Part shown: positions 27,539 to 36,431 of the stretch, piece after piece | Numbering within the stretch: the stretch's first letter is position 1 | Layout of the letters: each line of letters starts with the position of its first letter | Source: Clostridium sp. | Lineage (GTDB): Bacteria; Bacillota; Clostridia; Clostridiales; Clostridiaceae | Assembly (NCBI GenBank): GCA_029851835.1 | Contig: JARKVD010000031.1 | Location: 62,001-126,000, forward strand | Direction: 5' to 3' | Length of the DNA: 64,000 nt | The notes under the pieces: model-generated | The model's input: only the letters and a program-made list of their open reading frames with translations | Database searches by the model: none | Told to the model about the DNA's origin: nothing | Position numbers and translations under genes: made by a program

Positions 27539-27884
27539 AAACTAATCAATCCTCTTAAAAAATTTTTTTCATGTCACTATAAATTATAAACTATTGCACA
27601 TCATATAAGTAACATTTCAAATCTATGATTTGATCAGCAGAACTTTCACTGTGTGCATCTTTGATTTATTTAGTCGAACTCACTCAGTAAAGCACTCCTT
27701 CCAATAAATATACGGAGGAGTTTCATTAAATAATTATATTCTATTTCTCTATTTATTACTCTACTTAAAGAATAAAATAAACTTATTACTAAATTGTTAC
27801 CTTTTCGTAATGAATCTAGTCCTAAAATCCCTTACAATAGTGTTAGTAATAAAAAATACGACAAAAATAGCGAAGGTGATACAA
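27539..27884. other. intergenic region with repeat copy D
   Basis: This is the gap between the divergent cca gene and the coiled-coil membrane protein gene. It holds the long-form repeat copy D (27605-27729). The remaining 150 bases are AT-rich and presumably hold the promoter of the 89-aa gene, but I see no unambiguous -35/-10 pair. Confidence 0.55.
27605..27729 (+). repeat. dispersed structured repeat, copy D (long form)
   Basis: This 125-base copy begins ATAAGTAAC and ends GAGTTTCATTAA. It carries two stem-1-like blocks (CAAATC-TAT-GATTTG and a weaker CATCTTTGATTTATT) separated by AGAACTTTCACTGTGTG. Stem 2 is ACTCCTTCC...GGAGGAGT, fully paired with one G-T wobble. Confidence 0.88.
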
Positions 27885-28154
27885 ATGTCAGAGAATTTCA
27901 AAAGACCAAGACGACACAAAACAACATTAAAATCAAACTTTATTTTCCCAATAGTATGCTTATTATTTTTGGGTGCTGCAATGTGGACTAACTCTATAGC
28001 TACAAATTACATATCAAAAATATCTGATTTAACAAACAAAATAAAATCAGCTACAAGTGAATCAACTGAAATAGAATCTAAAAATCAAAATATTAAGGAT
28101 TCCATAGGTGAATTAGATACACTTATTGAAAAATTAAAAACTGAATTAAACTAA
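27885..28154 (+). CDS. small single-pass membrane protein with coiled coil
   Basis: The ATG at 27885 follows GAAGGTG and gives 89 residues; upstream in-frame starts lack a site. A basic N-terminus (SENFKRPRRHKTTLKS) precedes one membrane segment (NFIFPIVCLLFLGAAMW) and an outer coiled coil (ISDLTNKIKSATSESTEIES...). This is the topology of FtsL/DivIC-like proteins, though I see no sequence match to them. It lies 14 bases before the polysaccharide deacetylase gene, whose protein has the same layout of membrane segment plus coiled coil, so the two may pair through their coils. The function is unknown. Confidence 0.8.
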   Translation: MSENFKRPRRHKTTLKSNFIFPIVCLLFLGAAMWTNSIATNYISKISDLTNKIKSATSESTEIESKNQNIKDSIGELDTLIEKLKTELN

Positions 28155-28168
28155 GAAAGGAGATAACC

Positions 28169-29080
28169 GTGGACATTAACTCATTTATGCAAACACCCTC
28201 AAGAAAAGGTATAAGAAAGAAAAAACTTACATTACAAAATATCATTACATTATCCATATTTTTAATATGCTTGATTATTTTATGTATATGCTCTGGTAAA
28301 ATGTTTATCAAAATGTATCAGCATAATAGATTAAAAGCTGAGTATAACTCTATTATAAATCAAAATACTTTGCTTGCTGAAACAACAACAGAATTATCTA
28401 AAACCTATACTGACAAAAAATCTGAATATGATGAAGTTCAAAAGAAATATGATGAAGCTATGGCTAACTCTCCTATTGCATACTTAACTTTTGATGATGG
28501 ACCATCAGATAACACTTTAAAACTATTAGATATTTTAGATAAGTATAATATTAAAGCAACGTTCTTCGTGGTATATAAAGAAGGCTACGACAATGTTTAT
28601 AAAGAAATAGTAAATCGTGGACATGTTCTTGCCAATCATACTTATAGCCATCAATATAATGATATTTATGCATCACCCGAAGCATTCATTGATAATATTT
28701 TAAAACTTGATAAAAAACTTGAAGAGATAACTGGAGTACCACCTTCAAAAATACTAAGATTCCCAGGTGGATCAAATACAGGTTTTGTTACCCCAGAAAA
28801 TTCTGCTAAAATCAAAGCTAAGCTTGAAGAGCTAGGTTACGTATATTTTGATTGGAATGTTGATTCATTAGATGCTTCTGCTATGACTCAACCAAAGGAT
28901 GTCGTTGTAAACGGAGTACTTAACGGGGCTGATTTAGTCAATACAGCTAACGTTCTAATGCATGATACTAATGTAAAACATACCACCATTGAAGCTATCC
29001 CTCAAATCATTGAAGGGTTAAAAGACAGAGGGTATAGATTTAAGAGCTTAGATCACAAATCAGTTAAAATACAGTTTTAA
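28169..29080 (+). CDS. membrane-anchored polysaccharide deacetylase
   Basis: This 303-residue protein is predicted to remove acetyl groups from cell-wall sugars outside the membrane. It has a basic N-terminus, one membrane segment (about residues 25-50), a short coiled coil (about 55-95) and a NodB-type deacetylase domain. The metal and catalytic motifs are AYLTFDDGPSDNTLKLL, the pair of His in NHTYSHQY and RFPGGSNTGF. The start is GTG at 28169 after AGAAAGGAG. It is co-transcribed with the 89-aa membrane protein. Peptidoglycan GlcNAc or MurNAc is the likely substrate, but this cannot be decided here. Confidence 0.9.
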   Translation: MDINSFMQTPSRKGIRKKKLTLQNIITLSIFLICLIILCICSGKMFIKMYQHNRLKAEYNSIINQNTLLAETTTELSKTYTDKKSEYDEVQKKYDEAMANSPIAYLTFDDGPSDNTLKLLDILDKYNIKATFFVVYKEGYDNVYKEIVNRGHVLANHTYSHQYNDIYASPEAFIDNILKLDKKLEEITGVPPSKILRFPGGSNTGFVTPENSAKIKAKLEELGYVYFDWNVDSLDASAMTQPKDVVVNGVLNGADLVNTANVLMHDTNVKHTTIEAIPQIIEGLKDRGYRFKSLDHKSVKIQF

Positions 29081-29085
29081 ATACT

Positions 29086-29114
29086 AAAAGTGGATTTATA
29101 CAAATCCACTTTTT
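29086..29114. terminator. bidirectional intrinsic terminator
   Basis: AAAAGTGGATTT-ATAC-AAATCCACTTTTT is a perfect hairpin with T-runs on both strands. It lies between the convergent deacetylase and NlpC/P60 genes. Confidence 0.93.
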
Positions 29115-29128
29115 ACTATATCATCCTA

Positions 29129-30427
29129 TTAATTAAATATATCCTTAACCCCAATGACTGCATCCATGTAATTAACTTCACCAGAGGTGTATATATCACT
29201 TAAAGAGCTTACTGTTACCCCTCTTATAGGAAGATACATAAGTTCACCATCTTCTTCAACATGAACTCCGATAACATCGTGGATAACATAGACCTTATCT
29301 TTATATTTACCAATAACCATAGCCACATGTCCACTTAAATATATTAAAGCTCCCGGCTTTAAACTTTCAATAATCCTCAACTTTTCACTTCTTTGTGTGC
29401 TTTCGTCAAAATATATTACTTTTCCTACGGATTTCTTTAACTGCTCTCCTGTATTTCTTGGGAAATAAATCCCAAAAGCCCTAAATATGTCGACAATCAT
29501 TGAAGAGCAGTCTCTTCCCTCAAACTCTCCTCCCCAGCCATATCTCTCACCTTGAAATTTAAAAGCTTGCCTTAAAAGATTTGACCTCTTGCATTTTAAA
29601 TAACCTTCATGAACATCCTCATTATAAGGAATTAATATATGTGTCAGCTCTAGCTTTCCAAAACGGTCACGGGTAGGATATTTTACAATATAATTTCCTT
29701 CTGTATACATATCATAGATAGCATCATTTCTTTCCCAATCACGTTCTATTGGTAGCCTTATCCCCATATCAAGACTTTCTTCACTTAAAACTTCAACCAA
29801 AGGATTATATCCCAACATAATTTTCCTACCTGTTACAACTATAAAGTCCTTGCTTTTACTAAACTCTTCAACCTCTTCTTTACTTCCTATGGCTATATAT
29901 TCGCTATGAAGCCAGCCACTACAATTAAAAGTCTTACAAAAGAACCATTTCCCATCTCTACTTGAAGAATATATCACACAAGGCTCTCCAACATAAACGG
30001 CACTTTCCATAAACCTATCTAGTTCATAATCTTTTGGTTCCTTAAACACCCTGTCACTAGTTGGAAAGGTTTTTAGCTTTCCTCTCTTAACCACAATACC
30101 ATATTCAGGTTTTCCATTTCTTAATTCATTTAAATTCATATTATTTTCAAGTTTATCATAATACTCTTCAGATAGTTTAGTACCATTTTTATATCTATCA
30201 CCTTCTGGTTTCTTGCTAACCAATCTTATTCTTTCTTCAATTGCTTCCCTAGTCAACTCCCCCTCTTCAGAAAATATATCGTTCAAGTACCCTTTCTCTA
30301 TGTTTTCCTCATTGAGCTTTTTAATTTCCATTTCTGTAAGTAAAGTGCTTTTACTTCTTCTACAAAGCTTAATCCATAAATCACTGTGATACATTGAATC
30401 TACCACATTCTTATTTCTTATATCCAT
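29129..30427 (-). CDS. SH3 and NlpC/P60 domain peptidase
   Basis: This 432-residue protein is a putative murein endopeptidase. The C-terminal NlpC/P60 domain shows the catalytic Cys in EGRDCSSMIVDIFRAFG, the His in LSGHVAMVIGKY and a third polar residue in YVIHDVIG. The middle holds SH3-like segments (AVYVGEPCVIYSSSRDGKWF and CSGWLHSEYIAIG). The N-terminus (about 100 residues) is polar. No signal peptide is visible, so it is either cytosolic, exported by another path, or released by lysis. Related SH3-NlpC proteins cleave gamma-D-Glu-diamino acid bonds in muropeptides; recycling is possible. A GGAGG site precedes the ATG. Confidence 0.88.
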   Translation of the reverse strand: MDIRNKNVVDSMYHSDLWIKLCRRSKSTLLTEMEIKKLNEENIEKGYLNDIFSEEGELTREAIEERIRLVSKKPEGDRYKNGTKLSEEYYDKLENNMNLNELRNGKPEYGIVVKRGKLKTFPTSDRVFKEPKDYELDRFMESAVYVGEPCVIYSSSRDGKWFFCKTFNCSGWLHSEYIAIGSKEEVEEFSKSKDFIVVTGRKIMLGYNPLVEVLSEESLDMGIRLPIERDWERNDAIYDMYTEGNYIVKYPTRDRFGKLELTHILIPYNEDVHEGYLKCKRSNLLRQAFKFQGERYGWGGEFEGRDCSSMIVDIFRAFGIYFPRNTGEQLKKSVGKVIYFDESTQRSEKLRIIESLKPGALIYLSGHVAMVIGKYKDKVYVIHDVIGVHVEEDGELMYLPIRGVTVSSLSDIYTSGEVNYMDAVIGVKDIFN

Positions 30428-30504
30428 GGTTTTACCTCCTACTCATAAACACCCCTATGACCTCTCCTTATATTTATATTAGAATTATGTCCTCATATGT
30501 GTTC

Positions 30505-30543
30505 AAAAAAAGTATGAGGTCCTAATGGAGGAACCTCATACTT
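30505..30543 (-). terminator. intrinsic terminator after the MacB-type exporter operon
   Basis: AAGTATGAGGT and ACCTCATACTT form an 11-bp stem around a 13-base loop that can pair further (TCC/GGA). A run of seven T follows on the minus strand. Confidence 0.93.
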
Positions 30544-30552
30544 AAACTTCAT

Positions 30553-31803
30553 TTACTCATATCTTAATGCATCAATTGGTTTTAATTTTGCAGCTTTAAC
30601 CGATGGTAATAATCCAAATATTATCCCTATTACCATGGAAAAAACTACTGAAATCATAATTGCTGGCAAACTAATTGCAACCGGTGCCTGTGACATCTTT
30701 GATACCACCTGTGCCAGTGCAATTCCAACAAGAACTCCAATGACTCCCCCTAGACTTGTTAAAACAGCAGCCTCTGTTAAAAACTGTGTTAAAATCTTGC
30801 TATTTGGAGCTCCAATAGCCTTTTTAAGTCCAATCTCCTTAGTTCTCTCGGTTACTGATACAAGCATTATATTCATAACTCCAATACCACCAACTAAAAG
30901 AGAAATGCTTGCTATCCATATAAGTTGATTATTTGTTGCTGCACTAAGCTCTTGTAACTCCTTCGCTTGTTGCAGAATATTCTCTGCCTTATACTTTATA
31001 TTATTTTGATTAGTTACATATTCATTTAAAGTATCAGCAACAGCTTTTCCAACAGTAGCCATGTCATCAGTAGTCGTAGTCCTAACTACTACACTTTGTG
31101 GCTGATCATAGCCATATATTATTGGCCAAGTTGAATCTGGAATAAACACCATACCACTACTGTTTTGAGCATACATATAATAATCTTCCATGGAATTAAT
31201 AACAGGCTCAAATTGATCTGAAAGTTCTGCAATCCCAACAACAGTATATGGCTCTCCTGAAATTTCTATAGTTTCTCCAACAGGATTAACTCCAGCAAAT
31301 AAGCTGTCCACAGAAGTTTGGTCTAGAACTGCAACTTTTCTAAACTTAGTAAAGTCTTCCGCAGCTAAGCCACGACCTTTTTTTATTCTATAACCACAAG
31401 TATTGAAATAGTTATTATCTACTCCCATTATCTGTCCTCCAGATAAACTTGTGTTTCCAAAGAATATATTATCATAGCTTCTTCTCATATTATACATTGA
31501 AGCTGCCTCAACATTTTCAAGATTTTTAATTGTATCAAATACCTCTTGAGAAATCATAGGAACACCATCTGGTGCACCATTATACTCCATTTCATACTGC
31601 CAATCCTCTTGAAAAAGCTGTATGTCAACAGTATTACTTCCAGCTCCAATTAAGTTTCTTTTTATCTGTTCATTAGTCCCCTTAATAGTGGAGACGATTG
31701 TTATTATTGATGCAATTCCAATGATAATCCCAAGCATTGTAAGGAAAGACCTCATTTTATGAGACCAAATACCTTGGAATGATAATCTAATATTTTCTAA
31801 CAT
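30553..31803 (-). CDS. MacB/FtsX-type ABC transporter permease
   Basis: This 416-residue permease has the MacB layout: an N-terminal membrane helix (SFLTMLGIIIGIASIITIVS), a large external domain of about 230 residues (MacB-PCD), and three membrane helices in the C-terminal FtsX domain (IASISLLVGGIGVMNIMLVS, then ERTKEIGLKKAIGA). It is the last gene of a four-gene unit: adaptor 1, ATPase, adaptor 2, permease. Such systems export peptides, antibiotics or lipids by mechanotransmission without passing through the bilayer channel. The substrate is unknown. The start is an ATG 11 bases after adaptor 2. Confidence 0.92.
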   Translation of the reverse strand: MLENIRLSFQGIWSHKMRSFLTMLGIIIGIASIITIVSTIKGTNEQIKRNLIGAGSNTVDIQLFQEDWQYEMEYNGAPDGVPMISQEVFDTIKNLENVEAASMYNMRRSYDNIFFGNTSLSGGQIMGVDNNYFNTCGYRIKKGRGLAAEDFTKFRKVAVLDQTSVDSLFAGVNPVGETIEISGEPYTVVGIAELSDQFEPVINSMEDYYMYAQNSSGMVFIPDSTWPIIYGYDQPQSVVVRTTTTDDMATVGKAVADTLNEYVTNQNNIKYKAENILQQAKELQELSAATNNQLIWIASISLLVGGIGVMNIMLVSVTERTKEIGLKKAIGAPNSKILTQFLTEAAVLTSLGGVIGVLVGIALAQVVSKMSQAPVAISLPAIMISVVFSMVIGIIFGLLPSVKAAKLKPIDALRYE

Positions 31804-31814
31804 TTCTTCCCCTC

Positions 31815-33497
31815 CTACTTAAAGAACATTCCGCCCTCTTCACTCATATCCTTAACTTTAACGCCTTCCTTAACATTTTTTCCATATGGGAAAGCTATTC
31901 TATCTTCCATGGTTACTCCCTCTTTTACTTCAACTTGTTCACCATAAATAATTTTTCCTGTTTCTATATATCTTTTTTCAAGTCTATTATCTTCATTTGC
32001 AATAAATACGTAGTTTTTTCCACTTTCTTCTCTTATATATGCTTTGCTAAGATATAAAGCATTTGATGTGCCATCTGTATTTCCACCTACTGTCATTGTC
32101 ATATCAAGGTACTGACCGTTAGTTAAGCCTTCACTCTCTTCAATAACTGCTGTAAATGGATAGTAGGAAACATTCATATTTCCTCCACCATAATTGTTAC
32201 CATTGCTTGCAGGATATTCAGATATTTCTGAAATTACTGCATTGTAAGTCTTTTGTCCCTCTGGGCTCCATAAATTAGCCATTAATGCATCTCCAACCTT
32301 TAATTGTCCTAACATTAACTCACTAATTGAACCAGTAACATAGAAGGCATCACCACCACTAACTATCATAAATGGAGTTCCAACAGTAAGTTCCTCCTGC
32401 GCTTTAAGACTTGATACCTTTCCTTTAACAGTGCTTACAACAGTGCACTTGTCCAGTTTTGCCTTCGTGTTATCGTAATTTAGTTGCGACTTTTTCTTTT
32501 TAAGCTGTAAATCTCTTATTTTCTCTTCTTTTTCCGCAATAAGCTTTGCCAACTCCTCCTTTGTATAGCCCTCCTCTACTGGTGGCTCAACTGGTGATTC
32601 TGGTTCAACTGGTTTTTCTTCTGAATTAACTCCAAATCTCCAAATAGAATCCTCAGCCACTGGTTCATAGTCTGAACCATACATAGTCCATAGATATAGC
32701 ATATCACCTTCAACTACATTACCTTTATGAATCTCAAAAACTGCAACTGTTGGTTCACCCTCTTTGCTTGTACCAGCAGCATTATAGCCTATAAGCTTAT
32801 TAATAAACTCTCCTGAAATTGTAACCTCAGGACTACATAAAAATCTATATGGGTCATCAGCTGTTCCCGTTCCTTTATAAGCCTTAGCATCAGCTCTTAT
32901 ATTACTGTATAAAGTAGCTTCAACCTTTGGTGGTTGAGGTGTTTCTTCATTTTCACCACTATTCTCTCCATCGGTCCCCTCTTTACTACTACCATCAGCT
33001 TTATTAGCTACCCCATCTTTACCTACAATTGGTAAGGATGCTGGTCCCTTTTGGGTTTCTTCAACCTCTACAAGCTTTGGTGATTTTTTTATTATAGGCG
33101 TTGTATTTTTTAAAACCTTTAGCTCCTCGTTAGCCACAGCCATATCTCTATCCGCCTGTTGCATTTCAAGGCTTTGAGTTTCCATATCAAGCTCTATAAG
33201 AGTTTTATCATACTCAAATAATTTATCTCCTACATTAACCTCCTGACCTTCTGTTACGAAGACTTCCTTAACCTTTTGCTGTTCTTCAAGATATATCTCC
33301 TGCATCAAGTCGTTGCTAACTATTCCACCAGTATACATTTCATTTCCCCACCAGCCTCCAGCTAAGTTGGAAACAGGTGTAACTTCAACCTTTTTACTAG
33401 AATCACTATTTTTTCTGTAAAGCCAGATTCCTCCGCCACAAATTCCAACAGCGATTACAGCCGCCAATATTATTGACACCATTCTCTTTGTTTTCAT
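31815..33497 (-). CDS. exporter adaptor (HlyD/MacA-like) with internal insertion
   Basis: This 560-residue adaptor is anchored by an N-terminal helix (IILAAVIAVGICGGGIWLY). It has half of a lipoyl/barrel domain (QKVKEVFVTEGQEVNVGD), a first coiled-coil arm near residues 100-130, then about 190 unusual residues. That stretch is Pro/Glu/Gly-rich, then YKGTGTADDPYRFLCS..., then PVEPESPVEPPVEEG. The second coiled-coil arm follows (ELAKLIAEKEEKIRDLQ), with the second lipoyl half and barrel domains. The insertion sits where a simple hairpin tip is expected. The ATG overlaps the ATPase stop by one base. It probably links the permease to the outer face of the membrane or wall. Confidence 0.88.
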   Translation of the reverse strand: MKTKRMVSIILAAVIAVGICGGGIWLYRKNSDSSKKVEVTPVSNLAGGWWGNEMYTGGIVSNDLMQEIYLEEQQKVKEVFVTEGQEVNVGDKLFEYDKTLIELDMETQSLEMQQADRDMAVANEELKVLKNTTPIIKKSPKLVEVEETQKGPASLPIVGKDGVANKADGSSKEGTDGENSGENEETPQPPKVEATLYSNIRADAKAYKGTGTADDPYRFLCSPEVTISGEFINKLIGYNAAGTSKEGEPTVAVFEIHKGNVVEGDMLYLWTMYGSDYEPVAEDSIWRFGVNSEEKPVEPESPVEPPVEEGYTKEELAKLIAEKEEKIRDLQLKKKKSQLNYDNTKAKLDKCTVVSTVKGKVSSLKAQEELTVGTPFMIVSGGDAFYVTGSISELMLGQLKVGDALMANLWSPEGQKTYNAVISEISEYPASNGNNYGGGNMNVSYYPFTAVIEESEGLTNGQYLDMTMTVGGNTDGTSNALYLSKAYIREESGKNYVFIANEDNRLEKRYIETGKIIYGEQVEVKEGVTMEDRIAFPYGKNVKEGVKVKDMSEEGGMFFK

Positions 33498-34195
33498 TAT
33501 AGTGATTCCTCCTTAACTTCAAAGACATTATTTTCACTTAACTCACCATCTCGAATATAAACTATTCGCTTAGCTCTTTCAGCAACTTCCCTTTCATGGG
33601 TAATCATTACAATGGTTACGCCCTCATCATTAAGTTTTTGAAATAACTCCATAATCTGTTCACCAGATTGACTATCCAAAGCTCCTGTTGGCTCGTCAGC
33701 TAAAAGTATTTTAGGATTATTAACCATAGCCCTAGCAATTGCAACTCTTTGGTTTTGTCCACCAGAAAGCTGTGTTGGCTTAAAATTCACCCTATCACTT
33801 AAACCAACTCTCTCAAGGGCTTCCTTTGCAATTCTATGCTGCTCCTTCTTAGGAACTCCAGCATATAAAAGTGGTAGTGCTACGTTATCAAGAGCAGTTT
33901 GTCTTGGAAGAAGGTTGAAACTTTGAAAAACGAAACCAATACTCTTTAAACGTACTCCAGATAGTTCTTTATCATTGTATAGAAGAATATCTTCATCAGC
34001 TAATTTGTACTCTCCTGAAGTTGGTTTATCTAAACATCCAATAATATTCATAAGTGTACTTTTACCTGACCCCGATGGCCCCATTATAGCCACATATTCT
34101 CCTTCTTCAACATTTAAAGAAACATCCTTTAATACTGGAACGTCCATCTTGCCCTGTTCGTAGTTTTTATAGATGTTTTTTAGTTCTAATATCAT
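33497..34195 (-). CDS. MacB/LolD-type ABC transporter ATPase
   Basis: This 232-residue ATPase powers the exporter. Motifs are Walker A (IMGPSGSGKSTLMNIIG), Q loop (GFVFQSFNLLPR), signature (QLSGGQNQRVAIARAM), Walker B (KILLADEPTGALDSQ) and the H loop (VTIVMITHERE). The order and spacing match the MacB/LolD subgroup. It overlaps adaptor 1 by four bases (ATGA) and adaptor 2 by one base. Confidence 0.95.
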   Translation of the reverse strand: MILELKNIYKNYEQGKMDVPVLKDVSLNVEEGEYVAIMGPSGSGKSTLMNIIGCLDKPTSGEYKLADEDILLYNDKELSGVRLKSIGFVFQSFNLLPRQTALDNVALPLLYAGVPKKEQHRIAKEALERVGLSDRVNFKPTQLSGGQNQRVAIARAMVNNPKILLADEPTGALDSQSGEQIMELFQKLNDEGVTIVMITHEREVAERAKRIVYIRDGELSENNVFEVKEESL

Positions 34196-35379
34196 TCTGC
34201 TATCTCCCCTCCATCTTTTATAACCTTAGTTCCCTCTTTTAATCCGTCTTGTGGGAACGCTATATAATCTTGAGGAGTAATTCCTTCTACAATTTGATAT
34301 TGATCCATATCTGCATCATATTCCCCTAATGTTACTGCTCTTTTTTCTAGCTTGCCCTTATCATTAGCAGTCCATATAAATGCATTTTCCCCGTCCATTT
34401 CTACTAGGTAATAACTTGGAAGCCATAACCCTTCCTTTTGTTCATCTTGTCCATTATTCATTTCTACAAATACGTGTTGACCAAGCATTAAGCCATCATA
34501 GGAATCTAGAGTTGTATAGAAATGATATTTTGTCGCTGTTTCAACATTTTCACTACCTGGACCCATCATGCCGCCATTTTGGTTATTGTTAGCTACCGGA
34601 CTCTCTGTATCAATCTTATTGATAGTTCCACTCCAAGTTAATGTGCTATCAACTCTAGAACGAGCAATAACAGGCATACCTTCTGTTAACGCATATATGT
34701 TTTGTTCATTAGTCGTTGCCTTAATTCTATACTCCCCAGTAGCAAGAATTGTCATATAAGCTACAGGTTGTCCATATTGATCCATCCCTGTTTTATTAAT
34801 TGACTTTACAACCCCCTGTATATTACTAGTTACCTTTGCAGTATCAATACTCTTTTGAAGCTGAGTTAATTCTATGTCTTTAACAGTCTTATTATATTCG
34901 GCTCTTTTCACAGAGTTTTGTAAATTTTGTATCTGAATTGTATATTCTAACTTTCCATCATCAGAAGCATTTGCCTTTTCTGTCTCAAGGGTAGCAATTT
35001 GACGATTCATAGATAAAATTTCATTGCTAATAGATTCAAGCTCAAGCTTTCCCTCTTCCAACTTCATTGCCATCTCACCAGTGTCATATAAAAACAGCTC
35101 TGTACCTATAGAAACTTCCTGTCCCTCTTCTACGTAACACTCCTTAACAGTCTTTCCTGAATCAAGTTTTATTTCTAATGTTTCCTGTGGCTCAACAACC
35201 CCTGAAAATCTATTCTGTAAACCGATTCCTCCCGTTCCAGTAATCATTGACACTGAATCTACATACACACCTTCTCCATTGCTGGCACCTGACTTACTTC
35301 CTCCAAGAAAATAAACGCCTGCTGTAATAACTCCCGCAAGCACCACAGCACCAATGGTAATAACGACTTTCTTATTCAT
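34192..35379 (-). CDS. exporter adaptor (HlyD/MacA-like)
   Basis: This 395-residue protein is the first gene of the exporter operon. It has an N-terminal membrane anchor (VVITIGAVVLAGVITAGVYF), the first lipoyl half (KTVKECYVEEGQEVSIGTEL), a standard coiled-coil hairpin (about residues 105-170), the second lipoyl half (ATVTSNIQGVVKSINKTG-like region) and a barrel domain. Unlike adaptor 2 it has no hairpin insertion. Two different adaptors for one ATPase and one permease imply either a mixed adaptor ring or alternative partners. GGGGGAGGTAC provides the ribosome binding site. Confidence 0.88.
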   Translation of the reverse strand: MNKKVVITIGAVVLAGVITAGVYFLGGSKSGASNGEGVYVDSVSMITGTGGIGLQNRFSGVVEPQETLEIKLDSGKTVKECYVEEGQEVSIGTELFLYDTGEMAMKLEEGKLELESISNEILSMNRQIATLETEKANASDDGKLEYTIQIQNLQNSVKRAEYNKTVKDIELTQLQKSIDTAKVTSNIQGVVKSINKTGMDQYGQPVAYMTILATGEYRIKATTNEQNIYALTEGMPVIARSRVDSTLTWSGTINKIDTESPVANNNQNGGMMGPGSENVETATKYHFYTTLDSYDGLMLGQHVFVEMNNGQDEQKEGLWLPSYYLVEMDGENAFIWTANDKGKLEKRAVTLGEYDADMDQYQIVEGITPQDYIAFPQDGLKEGTKVIKDGGEIAE

Positions 35380-35793
35380 TCTGTACCTCCCCCAATATTA
35401 TTCATGCTAAACTTTACAACATGAATATAGTTACTTTTACCACATACGTGTAGAATGTAATTTTGCATATAATTCAATCAATTCTACCACATGTTAACTA
35501 TACGATTAAAAATATCAAAATGTATTACATTTTGATTACAAATTTAAATACTTTTAATATTTAAACCTATAGTAAAAACAAAACCTATAAATAAACTTTA
35601 AAATAAAAATCATAACCTTATTCCATTTTTTCTTCTTAGGTATAAGATATCAAATCTTCATTTAAAACAAGCTAATAAATTTAAAATCCTTATAATTCAC
35701 ATTAACAATTAATAATTGACAATAAAATCTTTTGTGCTAAAATAAAATTATTACTCATGTATCAAAAATAAATTTTGGTGCTATAATAGATAA
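35380..35793. other. intergenic region with candidate thrS promoters
   Basis: About 410 bases of very AT-rich sequence separate the exporter operon and the thrS leader, which diverge. TTGACA (35716-35721) and TAAAAT (35738-35743) have 16-base spacing. A perfect TATAAT (35782-35787) lies closer to the T-box but has no good -35. I see no ORF here. Confidence 0.5.
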
Positions 35794-35794
35794 T

Positions 35795-36080
35795 AAATAG
35801 TGTTATCCCTATGATGAGGACAGTACTTATGAACCTTATTTTCAGAGAGAAGGCATAGCAGCTGGAATTGCCTTTAAATAAATCATAACGAAAACCACCT
35901 CTGAGCGACTCTAATAAAGTCCGTTAACTACGTTATAGTTTTTAAAGTGGTCCTTTCACTTTTATTTTGATTTACTTTGAAATTTCTTCAAGAAAGTTAA
36001 TTTAATAGAAGGGACAATTTGGGTGGAACCACGGGTTATATCTCGTCCCTTTTCAATTGTGAAAAGTGACGGGTTTTTTT
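35795..36080 (+). promoter_or_regulatory. T-box leader of thrS (threonine specifier ACC)
   Basis: The T-box motif GGGTGGAACCACGGG (36021-36035) precedes a terminator stem (36044-36080: CGTCCCTTTTCA against TGAAAAGTGACG, then seven T). Stem I elements are visible upstream: GATGAGGACAGTAC near 35813, AGAGAGAAGGC and GCTGGAATTGCC near 35845-35872. An ACC threonine codon lies in CGAAAACCACCTCTGAG near 35894, and CTCTGAG follows as expected. Uncharged tRNA-Thr should stabilise the antiterminator and switch on thrS. Two overlapping ACC triplets make the exact specifier register uncertain. Confidence 0.92.
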
Positions 36081-36302
36081 ATTTAATAAACATTTATAAT
36101 CAATTTAGAATTGTGGATAAAATTTATTTGGAATTTCTTTAATTGAAGATTTGCTCTAAGTAATTTTCAATTTGCCAATTCTTCATTAAAAGCAAATAAA
36201 AGTTTCTCCGAAGACACTGATGAGAAACATCTATAATTCTTAATTTAATTAAAATCAACATGAAATCACCTGTACCCTTTGGGTATAGATTTTGATTATC
36301 AT
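36081..36302 (+). other. unusual long leader between T-box terminator and thrS
   Basis: This stretch lies downstream of the T-box terminator and is still untranslated. It holds a hairpin GTTTCTC...GAGAAAC (36202-36230 region), and another, TACCC-TTT-GGGTA with outer AAATC/GATTT, just before repeat copy E. Parts of it resemble 45470-45570, suggesting a second, more diverged repeat family. Confidence 0.5.
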
Positions 36303-36431
36303 TTAAGGAAACTCCTTCTCAAAAACAGTGGAAGGAGTGCTCCACTGAGTAAGTTCCACTTACAAAATCAAAGATTTTGAGTGTGACTTAACTTCACATT
36401 TACCAAATCGTAGATTTGGATGATCACTTAA
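36303..36431 (-). repeat. dispersed structured repeat, copy E (long form) in the thrS leader
   Basis: This is the only copy in minus orientation, flanked by TTAA on both sides. Read on the minus strand it has TTAAGTGATC, stem 1a CCAAATC-TAC-GATTTGG, stem 1b AAAATC-TTT-GATTTT, stem 2 ACTCCTTC...GAAGGAGT and GTTTCCTTAA. It ends next to the thrS ribosome binding site (AGAAGGGAG), 18 bases before the start codon. Confidence 0.9.
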
